DNA of 64,000 bases from Ralstonia sp. UNC404CL21Col (lineage in GTDB: Bacteria > Pseudomonadota > Gammaproteobacteria > Burkholderiales > Burkholderiaceae), in NCBI RefSeq assembly GCF_000620465.1, contig NZ_KK211140.1, positions 685,964 to 749,963 of the forward strand, in the 5' to 3' direction. The translations under genes and the position numbers were made by a program. Below, in pieces: positions 41,440-49,990 of the stretch. The number at the start of each line of letters is the position of its first letter. The first letter of the stretch is position 1. The notes below the pieces were generated by a model that had not been told where the DNA came from, did not search any database, and was given only the letters and a program-made list of their open reading frames with translations.

Positions 41440-43455
41440 CTACAGCGCAGTGGCGGGCACCACGGGCAGAACCACCTTGGACGGGTGGGCCGCATCGCTA
41501 TAGACGGTCAGCACGCCGATCAACGAGTTGAGCAGCGTAGGCAACGGCGGCACGCCCTGCGGCAGGTTGCTTGCGCCCACCGCTACGCGCAGCTTGTGGC
41601 CTTTGGCGATGAGGGCACTGGTCGGGAACACCTCCACCGGCACCATGACGGCCTGGCCCGGCACGAGCGGCTGGACGGAGCCGGGCGTGAACGGATGCCA
41701 TGGCTGGATCATCAGGCCGTTCATCGTGCGCGAGCGGCCTGCGTCCACCGCGCGCAACGAAGCCGTCTGGAGGCCATCAGTGAGCGGCGTGACGTTGCCA
41801 GCGGCGTCCACGTCGTCAATGCGTACCGAGACGCCGGCGTCCAGTGCGGTGGTCGAGATCCATACATCCGCTTCGATCGGGCCGTTGAGATAGACGTCGG
41901 CCGGCATGGGCGGCGTTTCGAACTTCACGTCGGCGGCTTCGGCAAGCGTGTCGTCCGTCTGGCACGCCAGCGGGATGAAGCCCGTCAGGCCTGCCGTCCA
42001 TTGCGACAGGCTGATCGAACACGCCCCGTTCAGCGGCTGCTGCGCGACCTTGTTTGACGCTTCGTTGGCGGCTGGCGCGGTGGTCGACAGGCTCTTGTCG
42101 CCGCGCAGGAAGAGCTGCTGTGCCTGCACTTGCGGATGGGGCCAGTCCGTGGCGGTGGCGTAGTGGCCGAGGCCGGTCACGTACTGCGTCACGTTGGGCA
42201 GCGCATCGGCACCCACCTTCATGCCTTTGACGTACTGGTCGAACCATTGCAACTGAATGTGGTTCAGCGGCGGCACGCCATCGACCGGCAAGCCGCTGCC
42301 CAACGCGGCCTGCAGATGCGTCCACGGGCCGATCAATAACTTGGCCGGCGCCTGCGTCTTGATGCTCTCGTACGTGAGCGGCTCGCTGCGCTGGAAAAGA
42401 TCGTGCAGGCCGCCCACCACGAAGGTCGGCACCTTGATCTTGCCGTCGTTCTCCAGCGGCGAGCGCGTCGCCCAGAACGCGCCGTCATAGGCCGTGGCGG
42501 TGCTGCCCAGCAGCGCTTGCAACATGGTCGGCAACTGGAACGTCGTGACCGCTGACACCAGATGCTGCAGCACGGCCGGCAGACCGATCGTCGGGTCTGT
42601 CACCAGCGTCGGGTCGGTCAGGCTCAGCACCGACACCAGCCCGAACCACGCCGGGATGAAGGTCAGATTGGTCTGCCCGCCTGTGAAGACGATGTCGCGG
42701 TAGCCGTCGCCGATCGGCACGATGGGGAAGGCCGCCTTGACTGCCGGATGGTTCTGCGCCGCCGTGATGACCGTCGTGATGCCGAGGTACGACACGCCGT
42801 ACAGGCCGATGGCACCGTTGCTCCACGGTTGCTGCGTCACCCAGTCGACCACGTGGCCGTAGTCGCTCTGCTCATCGGCGCCAAAGGCGTCCCACGTGCC
42901 TTGCGACTGGCCGGTGCCGCGCACATCCACCACCACCGTCGCGTAGCCGTGCTGGACGATGTACGGATCCGCCGCGCCCAGCGCTGCGCCAATCGATGCT
43001 TCGTATTGCGCGTTCCCGCCGTTGTACGAGGTCTGCACGAGCACCGTCGGGAAAGTGCCGGTCGCTGCTTTGCCGGATGCGTCGGCGGGCAGCGTCACGT
43101 ATGCCGCCAGCTTTGTACCGTCGGGCATCGTGATGTACTGCGTGGCTTGCTTCGCAACGCCTGCGTAGAGCGCGGGCGGATTGTAGTCGGCCCACTTGGC
43201 GCCGGCGTTGCTGGTGATGGACGTTCCTGGTTGCGCCGGCGTGGTGCGCGTGCCAAGCGTGGTCCAGTTGACAGCGGCAGGCTGTGCCGGCTGCGTGGGC
43301 TGCGTTGGTTGCGTGGTGGTGTTTGAATCGGCGGGTGTGCTGTTGGCGACGGTGGAACCGTCACCGCCGCCGCAGCCCGACAGCGAAAGCGCCGCGCACA
43401 GCAGCGCCGACATGAGCATGCGGCCGTGCCGCACGCGTGGGTTGCCCATCTGCAT
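41440..43455 (-). CDS. CocE/NonD-type hydrolase lipoprotein
   Basis: 671 residues. Lipoprotein signal ending LSLSGC, then a Gly/Thr/Gln-rich linker (NTTTQPTQPTQPAQP). The alpha/beta-hydrolase core has the nucleophile S222 in GLYGVSYLG, and the C-terminal jelly-roll domain is typical of X-Pro dipeptidyl-peptidase/cocaine esterase relatives. Acts outside the cytoplasm on esters or acyl-peptides; the substrate is unknown. Start chosen at the ATG giving a clean lipoprotein signal; the upstream in-frame extension is unsupported. Confidence 0.88.
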   Translation of the reverse strand: MQMGNPRVRHGRMLMSALLCAALSLSGCGGGDGSTVANSTPADSNTTTQPTQPTQPAQPAAVNWTTLGTRTTPAQPGTSITSNAGAKWADYNPPALYAGVAKQATQYITMPDGTKLAAYVTLPADASGKAATGTFPTVLVQTSYNGGNAQYEASIGAALGAADPYIVQHGYATVVVDVRGTGQSQGTWDAFGADEQSDYGHVVDWVTQQPWSNGAIGLYGVSYLGITTVITAAQNHPAVKAAFPIVPIGDGYRDIVFTGGQTNLTFIPAWFGLVSVLSLTDPTLVTDPTIGLPAVLQHLVSAVTTFQLPTMLQALLGSTATAYDGAFWATRSPLENDGKIKVPTFVVGGLHDLFQRSEPLTYESIKTQAPAKLLIGPWTHLQAALGSGLPVDGVPPLNHIQLQWFDQYVKGMKVGADALPNVTQYVTGLGHYATATDWPHPQVQAQQLFLRGDKSLSTTAPAANEASNKVAQQPLNGACSISLSQWTAGLTGFIPLACQTDDTLAEAADVKFETPPMPADVYLNGPIEADVWISTTALDAGVSVRIDDVDAAGNVTPLTDGLQTASLRAVDAGRSRTMNGLMIQPWHPFTPGSVQPLVPGQAVMVPVEVFPTSALIAKGHKLRVAVGASNLPQGVPPLPTLLNSLIGVLTVYSDAAHPSKVVLPVVPATAL

Positions 43456-43987
43456 GGGGGTCTCCTCTTGAATGCTCTTGTTGTGTTTGTGTGGGGGGAT
43501 GGCCGGCGCGCCGAGGGTGGCGGCACGCGGCCGATCGCTCCGGGTGGGGAAGCGAAGCAAGCGAAGAGGCCGGCGCAGAAGAGGGGTGGGTGACACGACC
43601 GACCGCGCGCCAGCGGGCTTGGGCGCACGGGTGAAGCACCAAGCATGCCTGTGTACGCGTTCCCCGCAGATGGCGTGGTGCCGCCGTGCGAGGCGCGTGA
43701 TTGGGTTGTGGAACGCCCCGCGCGTTACGTAACGTTCCGCGTAACGCGCCGGCCGGCGGGGCCGTGTTCAGATGAGAATTCCGCACCCCACCAACGTAGG
43801 GATGCTGTCCGCCAACCCGCGTCAACAGGGCGTTTCAAACAGATCAAAACGACAACGCATGCATGCACAAACTGCCAATGGAGCGGCCGCCGTGTATTGG
43901 CATGGACGTTGCATAGTCAGGCTGCACGCCCGGCACAGGGCACCGCGAACAGATCGCAAAAACAGCACAGACCGCAAGGGGGCCATC
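43456..43987. other. divergent intergenic region with nested palindromes
   Basis: 532 bases with no convincing gene. Nested palindromes lie at 43721-43748. It presumably contains the promoters of the CocE-type gene (minus) and the 93-residue gene (plus). Confidence 0.6.
43721..43748. promoter_or_regulatory. nested palindromic operator candidate
   Basis: The 12-base perfect palindrome CGTTACGTAACG (43723-43734) overlaps a larger dyad CGCGTTAC ... GTAACGCG (arms 43721-43728 and 43741-43748). Three GTTAC/GTAAC half-sites are thus arrayed over 28 bases, as for a regulator that binds cooperatively. Confidence 0.5.
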
Positions 43988-44269
43988 ATGAATCGCACCG
44001 TTCAAGACATCGAGATTGCCGCTGCCATTGACTCGGACCTGCTTCGCCGCCGCGAGCAGTTTGCCGGTCAGCCCTCCGCGTGGCGCGTGTGGTCCGAGGC
44101 TGCGCACGTTGCCACGCTGAATGAGCGCGCACGCAACGCGTTTATCGAACACGTGGCAAACAGCCGTGGTGCCGATATCGCCTTGCGCCTGCTGCTGAAA
44201 GCCCAATCGATTCGCGATCAGGTTACGCAGACGCTGCTGACGAGCGAGACGCCCGCCACGCTGCATTGA
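43988..44269 (+). CDS. hypothetical helical protein, 93 residues
   Basis: No signal, mostly helical (TVQDIEIAAAIDSDLLRRRE; RARNAFIEHVANSRGADIAL). No family recognised. An AAGGGGG-type ribosome site precedes the ATG. A terminator follows at 44318-44353. Stands alone between the palindrome region and tRNA-Ser. Confidence 0.6.
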   Translation: MNRTVQDIEIAAAIDSDLLRRREQFAGQPSAWRVWSEAAHVATLNERARNAFIEHVANSRGADIALRLLLKAQSIRDQVTQTLLTSETPATLH

Positions 44270-44317
44270 GTTACGCGAGGGGATGCCGACCGCGCAGACG
44301 CGTCGGCGGTGGGATGC

Positions 44318-44353
44318 AAAAGGCCTTGTCGGGAGACTGGGCCTTTTGTTTTT
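44318..44353 (+). terminator. terminator after the 93-residue gene
   Basis: An 8-base stem (AAAAGGCC with GGCCTTTT), 14-base loop, then GTTTTT. Confidence 0.78.
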
Positions 44354-44381
44354 GGGCGATGGAGGGTGCCGCAGAAATGAA

Positions 44382-44403
44382 AATGCCCGCTAGCGCGGGC
44401 ATT
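44382..44403 (-). terminator. terminator after tRNA-Ser
   Basis: Minus strand: a 9-base stem (AATGCCCGC with GCGGGCATT), 4-base loop, then TTCATTT. Confidence 0.75.
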
Positions 44404-44410
44404 TGTGTTC

Positions 44411-44501
44411 TGGCGGAGAGAGGGGGATTCGAACCCCCGATAGGCTATTAACCTATACACGCTTTCCAGGCGTGCGACTTAAACCACTCATCCATCTCTC
44501 C
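44411..44501 (-). tRNA. tRNA-Ser (anticodon GGA)
   Basis: A class II tRNA of 91 bases including an encoded 3' CCA (44411-44413). Acceptor GGAGAGA pairs with TCTCTCC; the anticodon loop CTGGAAA gives GGA, reading UCC/UCU serine codons. A long variable arm (ATAGGTTAATAGCCTAT) and T-arm GGGGGTTCGAATCCCCC are present. Confidence 0.97.
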
Positions 44502-44682
44502 GGAAGCCCGCGATTGTAGCACACCGGGCGAGCTAGCCAACCCCTGCTGCCCTGGTCTGGACGAGGTTGTCGGTTCTCCGGCGCAGCAAGCAACCGAGGG
44601 TGACCACTATTGCCGCTCCCAGCCGTTTGAACGTACGCTTTGCCAGCATAAAAAATCACAAGGACTAGGAGACCACCGCCCC

Positions 44683-45150
44683 ATGGATCTGGACGTCAAC
44701 CACAAGCCGGTCAGCGTTGATTGCGACCCGGCCACGCCCCTGCTGTGGGTGCTGCGTGATCACCTGAACCTGACGGGTACGAAGTTCGGCTGCGGCGTGG
44801 CGGCGTGCGGCGCATGCACCGTACACGTTGACGGCGCAGCTGTGCGGTCCTGCGTGCTGCCGGTGGCCGCTGTGGCCGGCAAGCACATCACCACCATCGA
44901 AGGCCTGGCCGGCGGCGAAGGGAAGCGCCACGCGCTGCAGCAAGCCTGGGTGGATGAGCAGGTGCCCCAGTGCGGCTACTGCCAGTCCGGCATGCTGATG
45001 GCCGCGGCGGACTTGCTGGCCCAACATCCCGATCCGACTGATGCCGACATCGACGCGGCCATGACCAACATCTGCCGCTGCGGCACGTATCCGCGCATGC
45101 GTACCGCCATCAAGCGCGCTGCCAAAGCGCTGCGGGAGGGCCGCGCATGA
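44683..45150 (+). CDS. molybdenum hydroxylase small subunit (2Fe-2S)
   Basis: 155 residues. Ferredoxin-type cluster cysteines C37, C42, C45, C57 and second-cluster cysteines C97, C100, C131, C133, giving the two 2Fe-2S centres of xanthine dehydrogenase-type enzymes. This is the isoquinoline 1-oxidoreductase alpha-like arrangement with no FAD subunit. Overlaps the large-subunit gene by 4 bases. Passes electrons from the molybdenum site to an unidentified acceptor. Confidence 0.95.
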   Translation: MDLDVNHKPVSVDCDPATPLLWVLRDHLNLTGTKFGCGVAACGACTVHVDGAAVRSCVLPVAAVAGKHITTIEGLAGGEGKRHALQQAWVDEQVPQCGYCQSGMLMAAADLLAQHPDPTDADIDAAMTNICRCGTYPRMRTAIKRAAKALREGRA

Positions 45151-47444
45151 ACGCGAAGGCAACGAAACCGCGCAGCGGACGCCGCCGTTTCCTGCTGGGT
45201 GCGCTTGGCATTGGCGGCGCACTGGTGGTGGGTTGGGGCGTGATGCCGCCGCGCAGCCGCGTGGGCGATCCGGGCATCTTCCCCGAGCACAACGGCGAGA
45301 TTGCGCTGAACGGCTGGATCAAGATCACGCCAGAAGGCAACGTCGTGCTTGCCATGCCGCGTGTGGAGATGGGCCAGGGCATCCACACCGCGCTGTCGAT
45401 GCTGGCGGCCGAAGAGCTGGACATTCCGCTCTCGCGCGTGGGCATCGAAAGCGCACCGGTGGAGCGCATCTACGGCAACGTCGTCGCCATGGGCGACAGT
45501 TCGCTGCCGCTGCATCCCGACAGCGCTGACAAGACGTGGGCCCGCGCACTGCACTGGATCATGGCCAAGAGCGCGCGCGAGATCGGCCTCATCATCACCG
45601 GCGGCAGCAGCAGCACCGCCGACGGCTGGCAGCCGGTGCGCGAAGCCGCCGCCACGGCGCGTGCAGCGCTGGTGGAAGCGGCAGCGCGCGCATGGAACGT
45701 GCCGGCTGCCGACGTCAGCATCCGCGAAGGCCTGCTGATCGGCCCCGGCGGCAAGCAGTCCACGTTTGGCGAGATGGCCAAGTCGGCGCGTGGTATTTCT
45801 GCGCCGTCCAGCGTGACGCTCAAGCCGGCCTCGCAATTCCAGTTGATCGGCAAACCGGCGCCGCGCAACGACCTCGCCGCGAAGACGGATGGCAGCGCGC
45901 GCTTCTCCATCGACACGCGCCTGCCGGGCATGCTGTATGCCGCCGTCGTCATGTGTCCGGTGTTTGGCGGCAAGCTCAAGACGTTCCAGTCGAAAGCGGC
46001 GCTTGGCATGCCGGGCGTGCGTTACGTGGTGCCGTTCGAGGGCACGGGCGGTGGTGCACCGGGCGTGGCCGTGGTGGCAGACCATTACTGGCAGGCCCGG
46101 CAGGCGCTGGCAACGCTTGAGCCCGTGTGGGACAACGGCCCGCATGCCAAGCTCGATTCCGCAGGCATCCGGCAGCAGCTTGTCAGCGCGCTCGACAGCG
46201 ACAAGGGCGGCTTCACGTACCGGTCGATGGGCGATGGCCTGAAAGCCTTCGACAAGGCCGATGGCGCCACCCTCGTCGAGGCCGAATACAGCGCGCCCTA
46301 TCTCGCGCACGCGACGATGGAGCCGATCAACTGCACCGCGCAGGTAACGGCAGACGGCGTGCATCTCTGGGCGCCCACGCAGGTCGCCACGCTGGCGCAG
46401 CTGGTAGCGGCGCGCGCGGCCGGGGTGAGCGGCGACAAGGTCCACATCGACATCCCGCTCATCGGCGGCGGTTTCGGGCGACGGCTGGAATCGGACTTCA
46501 TCGGCCAGGCCGTGACCATCGCCACCAAGACCGAAGGCAAGCCGGTGCAGGTGATCTGGTCGCGCGAAGAAGACGTCCGCCACGACTTCTATCGCCCGCA
46601 CGCCATCGCCCGGCTCAAGGCGCGCGTCGAAAACGGCAAGGTCACCGCGATTGCCTCGCGCAGCGCCGGACAATCGATTCTTGCGGGCGAGCTGGATCGA
46701 CTGTTCGGTGCGCCATCAGCAGGCATCGATCGCTACACCGCCGAAGGCCTGTTCGACCTGCCGTATGAAATCGAGCACGAGCACATCGCGCATCTGGCGG
46801 TCGATTTGCCGGTTCCCGTGGGCTTCTGGCGCAGCGTGGGGCACTCGTACAACGGGTTCTTCATGGAGGGCTTTCTCAACGAGGTGGCGACCCAGGCCAA
46901 GCTTGATCCGCTGGCGATGCGGCGCGAGTTGTTGAAGGACCATCCGCGCGAGTTGAAGGTGTTGGACACGGCGGCGCAGGCTGCCGGTTGGGGGCAGCCG
47001 CTGGCACCCGCCGCTGACGGCGCACCGCGTGCCCGCGGCATTGCGTTGCATCCGAGCTTCGGCTCCGTGGTCGCGCAAGTGGTGGAGGTGTCGATGAAGG
47101 ATGGCAAGCCGCGCGTGCATCGCGTTGTGTGCGCGGTGGATTGCGGCACGGTGGTCAACCCGGGCATCGTTGCGCAGCAGATGGAAAGCGCGGTCATCTT
47201 CGGCCTGACGGCGGCGCTGTACGGCCGGATCGACATCAAGGACGGCCAGGTCGTGCAGTCGAACTTCCCCGACTACCCGGCGCTCAAGATGGCGGAGACA
47301 CCCGTCATCGAAACACACTTCGTGCCGAGTACCGCGGAGCCCAGCGGCATGGGCGAGGTGGGGGTGCCGCCGATCGCGCCCGCCGTGGCGCATGCCGTGG
47401 CGCAGTTGACGGGCAAGCCGGTACGGCAGTTGCCAATGGTGTGA
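45147..47444 (+). CDS. molybdenum hydroxylase large subunit (molybdopterin-binding)
   Basis: 765 residues. A twin-arginine-like start ([18 protein letters not shown]) predicts folded export to the periplasm with its partner. Aldehyde oxidase/xanthine dehydrogenase motifs: [13 protein letters not shown] near 70, then [13 protein letters not shown], and [14 protein letters not shown] at the end, where the late glutamate is the catalytic base. Likely hydroxylates an N-heterocycle or aldehyde; substrate unknown. Forms a two-gene operon with the 2Fe-2S subunit. A bidirectional terminator follows. Confidence 0.94.
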   Translation: MNAKATKPRSGRRRFLLGALGIGGALVVGWGVMPPRSRVGDPGIFPEHNGEIALNGWIKITPEGNVVLAMPRVEMGQGIHTALSMLAAEELDIPLSRVGIESAPVERIYGNVVAMGDSSLPLHPDSADKTWARALHWIMAKSAREIGLIITGGSSSTADGWQPVREAAATARAALVEAAARAWNVPAADVSIREGLLIGPGGKQSTFGEMAKSARGISAPSSVTLKPASQFQLIGKPAPRNDLAAKTDGSARFSIDTRLPGMLYAAVVMCPVFGGKLKTFQSKAALGMPGVRYVVPFEGTGGGAPGVAVVADHYWQARQALATLEPVWDNGPHAKLDSAGIRQQLVSALDSDKGGFTYRSMGDGLKAFDKADGATLVEAEYSAPYLAHATMEPINCTAQVTADGVHLWAPTQVATLAQLVAARAAGVSGDKVHIDIPLIGGGFGRRLESDFIGQAVTIATKTEGKPVQVIWSREEDVRHDFYRPHAIARLKARVENGKVTAIASRSAGQSILAGELDRLFGAPSAGIDRYTAEGLFDLPYEIEHEHIAHLAVDLPVPVGFWRSVGHSYNGFFMEGFLNEVATQAKLDPLAMRRELLKDHPRELKVLDTAAQAAGWGQPLAPAADGAPRARGIALHPSFGSVVAQVVEVSMKDGKPRVHRVVCAVDCGTVVNPGIVAQQMESAVIFGLTAALYGRIDIKDGQVVQSNFPDYPALKMAETPVIETHFVPSTAEPSGMGEVGVPPIAPAVAHAVAQLTGKPVRQLPMV

Positions 47445-47464
47445 CGCTGCTGCGTTGAAACACA

Positions 47465-47496
47465 AAAGCCGCAGGCGCACACCTGCGGCTTTTTTC
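47465..47496. terminator. bidirectional terminator between the hydroxylase and the CMD operon
   Basis: An 11-base stem (AAAGCCGCAGG with CCTGCGGCTTT), 6-base loop, T-run on one side and A-run on the other. Confidence 0.9.
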
Positions 47497-47517
47497 TTGG
47501 GAGCGATGCCGCCCGTC

Positions 47518-48108
47518 TCAGGCCGCGTCCGGAAACACGGGTTCGCCCAGATTCAGCATCAGCCGATTCGCCCACGCAAAGATGGCCACGGCGTGTATCA
47601 GGTCGAGAATCTCCGCGTCGGTCAGGCCAGCGGCCTTGAGGGGCTGCAAGTCTTCGCCGCGTACATCGCCCGGGCGCATCGTCAGGTCGATCGAGAACAG
47701 CACGATGGCTCGCTCGCGCGCGTTCGTGCCGGCGATGTGCGGGTCTTCAAAGACCTGCTTGATCACGTCGTTGCGCTTGGCCAGCTGCTCGAAGCGCTGT
47801 GCGTGGACGGATGCGCAATACACGCAGCCGTTGACGCGCGAGACCACCGCGCTGGCGAGTTCGCGCTCGGCACGCGACAGGCCGCCCGGCGCATACATGA
47901 TCGCGTTGAATGCCGCCGACCGCTGACGCAGGATCTCGGGCTGGTGAACGAGAAACCGGTAGTAGTCCGACGTTTTCGCCTTCGGATGGCTTTCTTCCAG
48001 CACGGCGATCTGCTCGGGCGTGGCGCGGTCGAGGTCGACCACATCCAGCCACGCTTGCCATTCAAGCGATTCGTTGGTGAAGCCGTGGGCGCGGATGATC
48101 TCGGTCAT
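47518..48108 (-). CDS. AhpD/CMD-type peroxidase-like protein (Avi_7169-like)
   Basis: 196 residues, last gene of the nine-gene operon. It has the complete AhpD motif: E83, C95, C98 and H102 (E-x11-C-x2-C-x3-H, in NGCVYCASVH), so thiol redox activity is plausible. It resembles, from memory, the Avi_7169 alkylhydroperoxidase-domain family that travels with a CMD partner and a peptide-type ABC importer. Overlaps the upstream fusion gene by 4 bases (ATGA). Confidence 0.88.
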   Translation of the reverse strand: MTEIIRAHGFTNESLEWQAWLDVVDLDRATPEQIAVLEESHPKAKTSDYYRFLVHQPEILRQRSAAFNAIMYAPGGLSRAERELASAVVSRVNGCVYCASVHAQRFEQLAKRNDVIKQVFEDPHIAGTNARERAIVLFSIDLTMRPGDVRGEDLQPLKAAGLTDAEILDLIHAVAIFAWANRLMLNLGEPVFPDAA

Positions 48109-49985
48109 GCTGCGGTCTCCGTGGAGGCGGTGGCGCTGCCGCTGCCGGCGGCTTCGCGGAGGGCGCGCAAGCCGGCGACGAGCCGCGTCTGATACGACAG
48201 GAAAGCGATGAGTTGCGCGAGCGTCACGACGTCGGCCGTGGCGAGGCCCGCTGCGGGCAAGCGCAACAGCGCATCGCGGTCGCCCTCGATGGGGCGTTCG
48301 ACGAGTGTGCGCGTGAAGGCGAGGATGGCGCGCAGGCGGGCGTCGGTCAGCGTGTCGATATCGCCGTGGTTGACGGCTTGCAACGCATCTGCGTCGACCG
48401 GCGTATTCGCGAGGCGTGCGCGGTAGTGTTCGGCCAGTTCAGCCGCCGGTGTCAGGCGGCAGGCGTACAGCGCGACGAGCAGGCGTTCGCCCAACGTCAG
48501 CCCGGGCAGGCCTGCGTCGAACAATGCGTCGTAGCTGCCCTGCGTGGCCGTGGCGACCTTTTCGCGGGCATGGCGCAGCGCGTGCGTGGCGCTGCCGTCT
48601 TCCAGGCCGGCAACCTGGTCGACCACATCTTGTGCGGGCGTGAAATCCATCGATGAAAGACTCCGGGAATCGGGTACGGACGCCCCGCGCGCGGCCACCG
48701 CGCTGGCCAGGAAGCGAAGCACTGCTGACCACGATTGGGCGTCGGCGCGGGCATTGGCACGCGGCTCGCCGCCGCCGGTGCTGATGCGGCCCGACACCGG
48801 GTGCGCATAGACGAGCTGCGTGGTCGGCACGTATGGGAAGACGATGGCGTGACCCGCGCCTTCGTAATCGAAATGTTGGACGGGGTAGGGGTGGCGTACC
48901 TCGGCCAGTTTGGTGGTCACCATGCGCGAGTAGTCGCTCGAGGGCCACGAGCCGTCATCGGCGGCGGAGAGCAGCAGCACCGGACCGCGCGCGCGCTCAA
49001 TGCGGATGCGCGCGCGTGCCACGGCATCGGCATCCTGCAGCGCGGTGCGGATGGCGCGCTCGTGGCGATGCGGCGCGGGGCCTTCGTCGAACGGTGCCCA
49101 GGTCGCGGTGCGGTTGCCTTCCCACAGATGCGGCAACGGCTGACCGCGATACAGCCACGTCGGGCCTTCGCGGCCGACGGCAGGGTCCGCGGCGTTCTGT
49201 CCGCTGTGCACGACGGCGCCCGGCACGTAGCCAATGACCGCAGACACGGCTTCCGGGAATGTCGCGCCCAGCAGCAATGCCAGTTCACCCCCGCGCGACT
49301 GGCCGCTCACGGCAACGAAGTCGTGCAGCGGCGCCACGCGTTTGCGCAGCCAGGCAAGCGCGCGCTCGAAATATTCCAGCGGCGTATTCGAGATGTAGTC
49401 CGACAGCCCCGGCGCCTTGAAGTAGGCCAGCGCAAACGCCGCATAGCCGTGCGAAGCAAACAGCGCCGCGCGTGGCTCGTTGATGCCGCCACCCGAGCCG
49501 TTGAGGATGAGCACCGCAGGGCGCGGCCCCGGGTGCGCATACGGATCGGGCAGGTACAGCGTACCGACCAGACCATCGTCGCGCACATCGTGGCGCGTCA
49601 CACCCGGCGCGGCCAGCCGTTGCACGAAGCTCGCGTGGACCGACTCGCCGTTGGCCGTGGCCGTCAGCGTGGTCGTCAACGGCTCCGTGACTGGCTGTGG
49701 AAACACCTCGCGTGCCTTGCCGTCTTCCGGGCGCTGGCTCCAGACGATGCCCATCGCGCTGACGCCGGCGTAGTCCCCGGAGATGGGCGCGTCGCGCGTC
49801 AGGTCCACGGTGCCGTGTGCATCGGCAACGAACGCGGCGCGGCTGTGCCACAGCACGCCATTGCCACGGCTCGTTTGCGCGACGATACCGACCTGGGCGC
49901 CGGGCGCGAGCCCCGTCACGACGATGCCGCGCGATACGTCGATCAGGTCATCCGCCGGCGTCACGCTGACCGCGAACGTTCCCAT
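48105..49985 (-). CDS. BAAT-type esterase/thioesterase fused to a cysteine-less CMD domain
   Basis: 626 residues. An N-terminal acyl-CoA thioesterase/BAAT beta domain (about 1-125) is followed by an alpha/beta-hydrolase with nucleophile S230 in VSGQSRGGE, a likely acid in SAADDGSW and histidine in EGAGHAIV. From M446 (48650) a carboxymuconolactone decarboxylase-like domain follows. Where its sibling has C95 and C98 this domain has Ala and Leu, so it is probably not a peroxidase. The internal ATG at M446 has a weak GGAG-like site upstream, suggesting two ancestral genes joined by loss of a stop. The Avi_7170-type CMD identity is from memory. Confidence 0.85.
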   Translation of the reverse strand: MGTFAVSVTPADDLIDVSRGIVVTGLAPGAQVGIVAQTSRGNGVLWHSRAAFVADAHGTVDLTRDAPISGDYAGVSAMGIVWSQRPEDGKAREVFPQPVTEPLTTTLTATANGESVHASFVQRLAAPGVTRHDVRDDGLVGTLYLPDPYAHPGPRPAVLILNGSGGGINEPRAALFASHGYAAFALAYFKAPGLSDYISNTPLEYFERALAWLRKRVAPLHDFVAVSGQSRGGELALLLGATFPEAVSAVIGYVPGAVVHSGQNAADPAVGREGPTWLYRGQPLPHLWEGNRTATWAPFDEGPAPHRHERAIRTALQDADAVARARIRIERARGPVLLLSAADDGSWPSSDYSRMVTTKLAEVRHPYPVQHFDYEGAGHAIVFPYVPTTQLVYAHPVSGRISTGGGEPRANARADAQSWSAVLRFLASAVAARGASVPDSRSLSSMDFTPAQDVVDQVAGLEDGSATHALRHAREKVATATQGSYDALFDAGLPGLTLGERLLVALYACRLTPAAELAEHYRARLANTPVDADALQAVNHGDIDTLTDARLRAILAFTRTLVERPIEGDRDALLRLPAAGLATADVVTLAQLIAFLSYQTRLVAGLRALREAAGSGSATASTETAA

Positions 49986-49990
49986 GGCGC

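Noticed and set aside
44411-44501. tRNA-Ser as an integration site for a mobile element
   Set aside because: No integrase, no repeated 3' tRNA end and no compositional shift next to it in the window.
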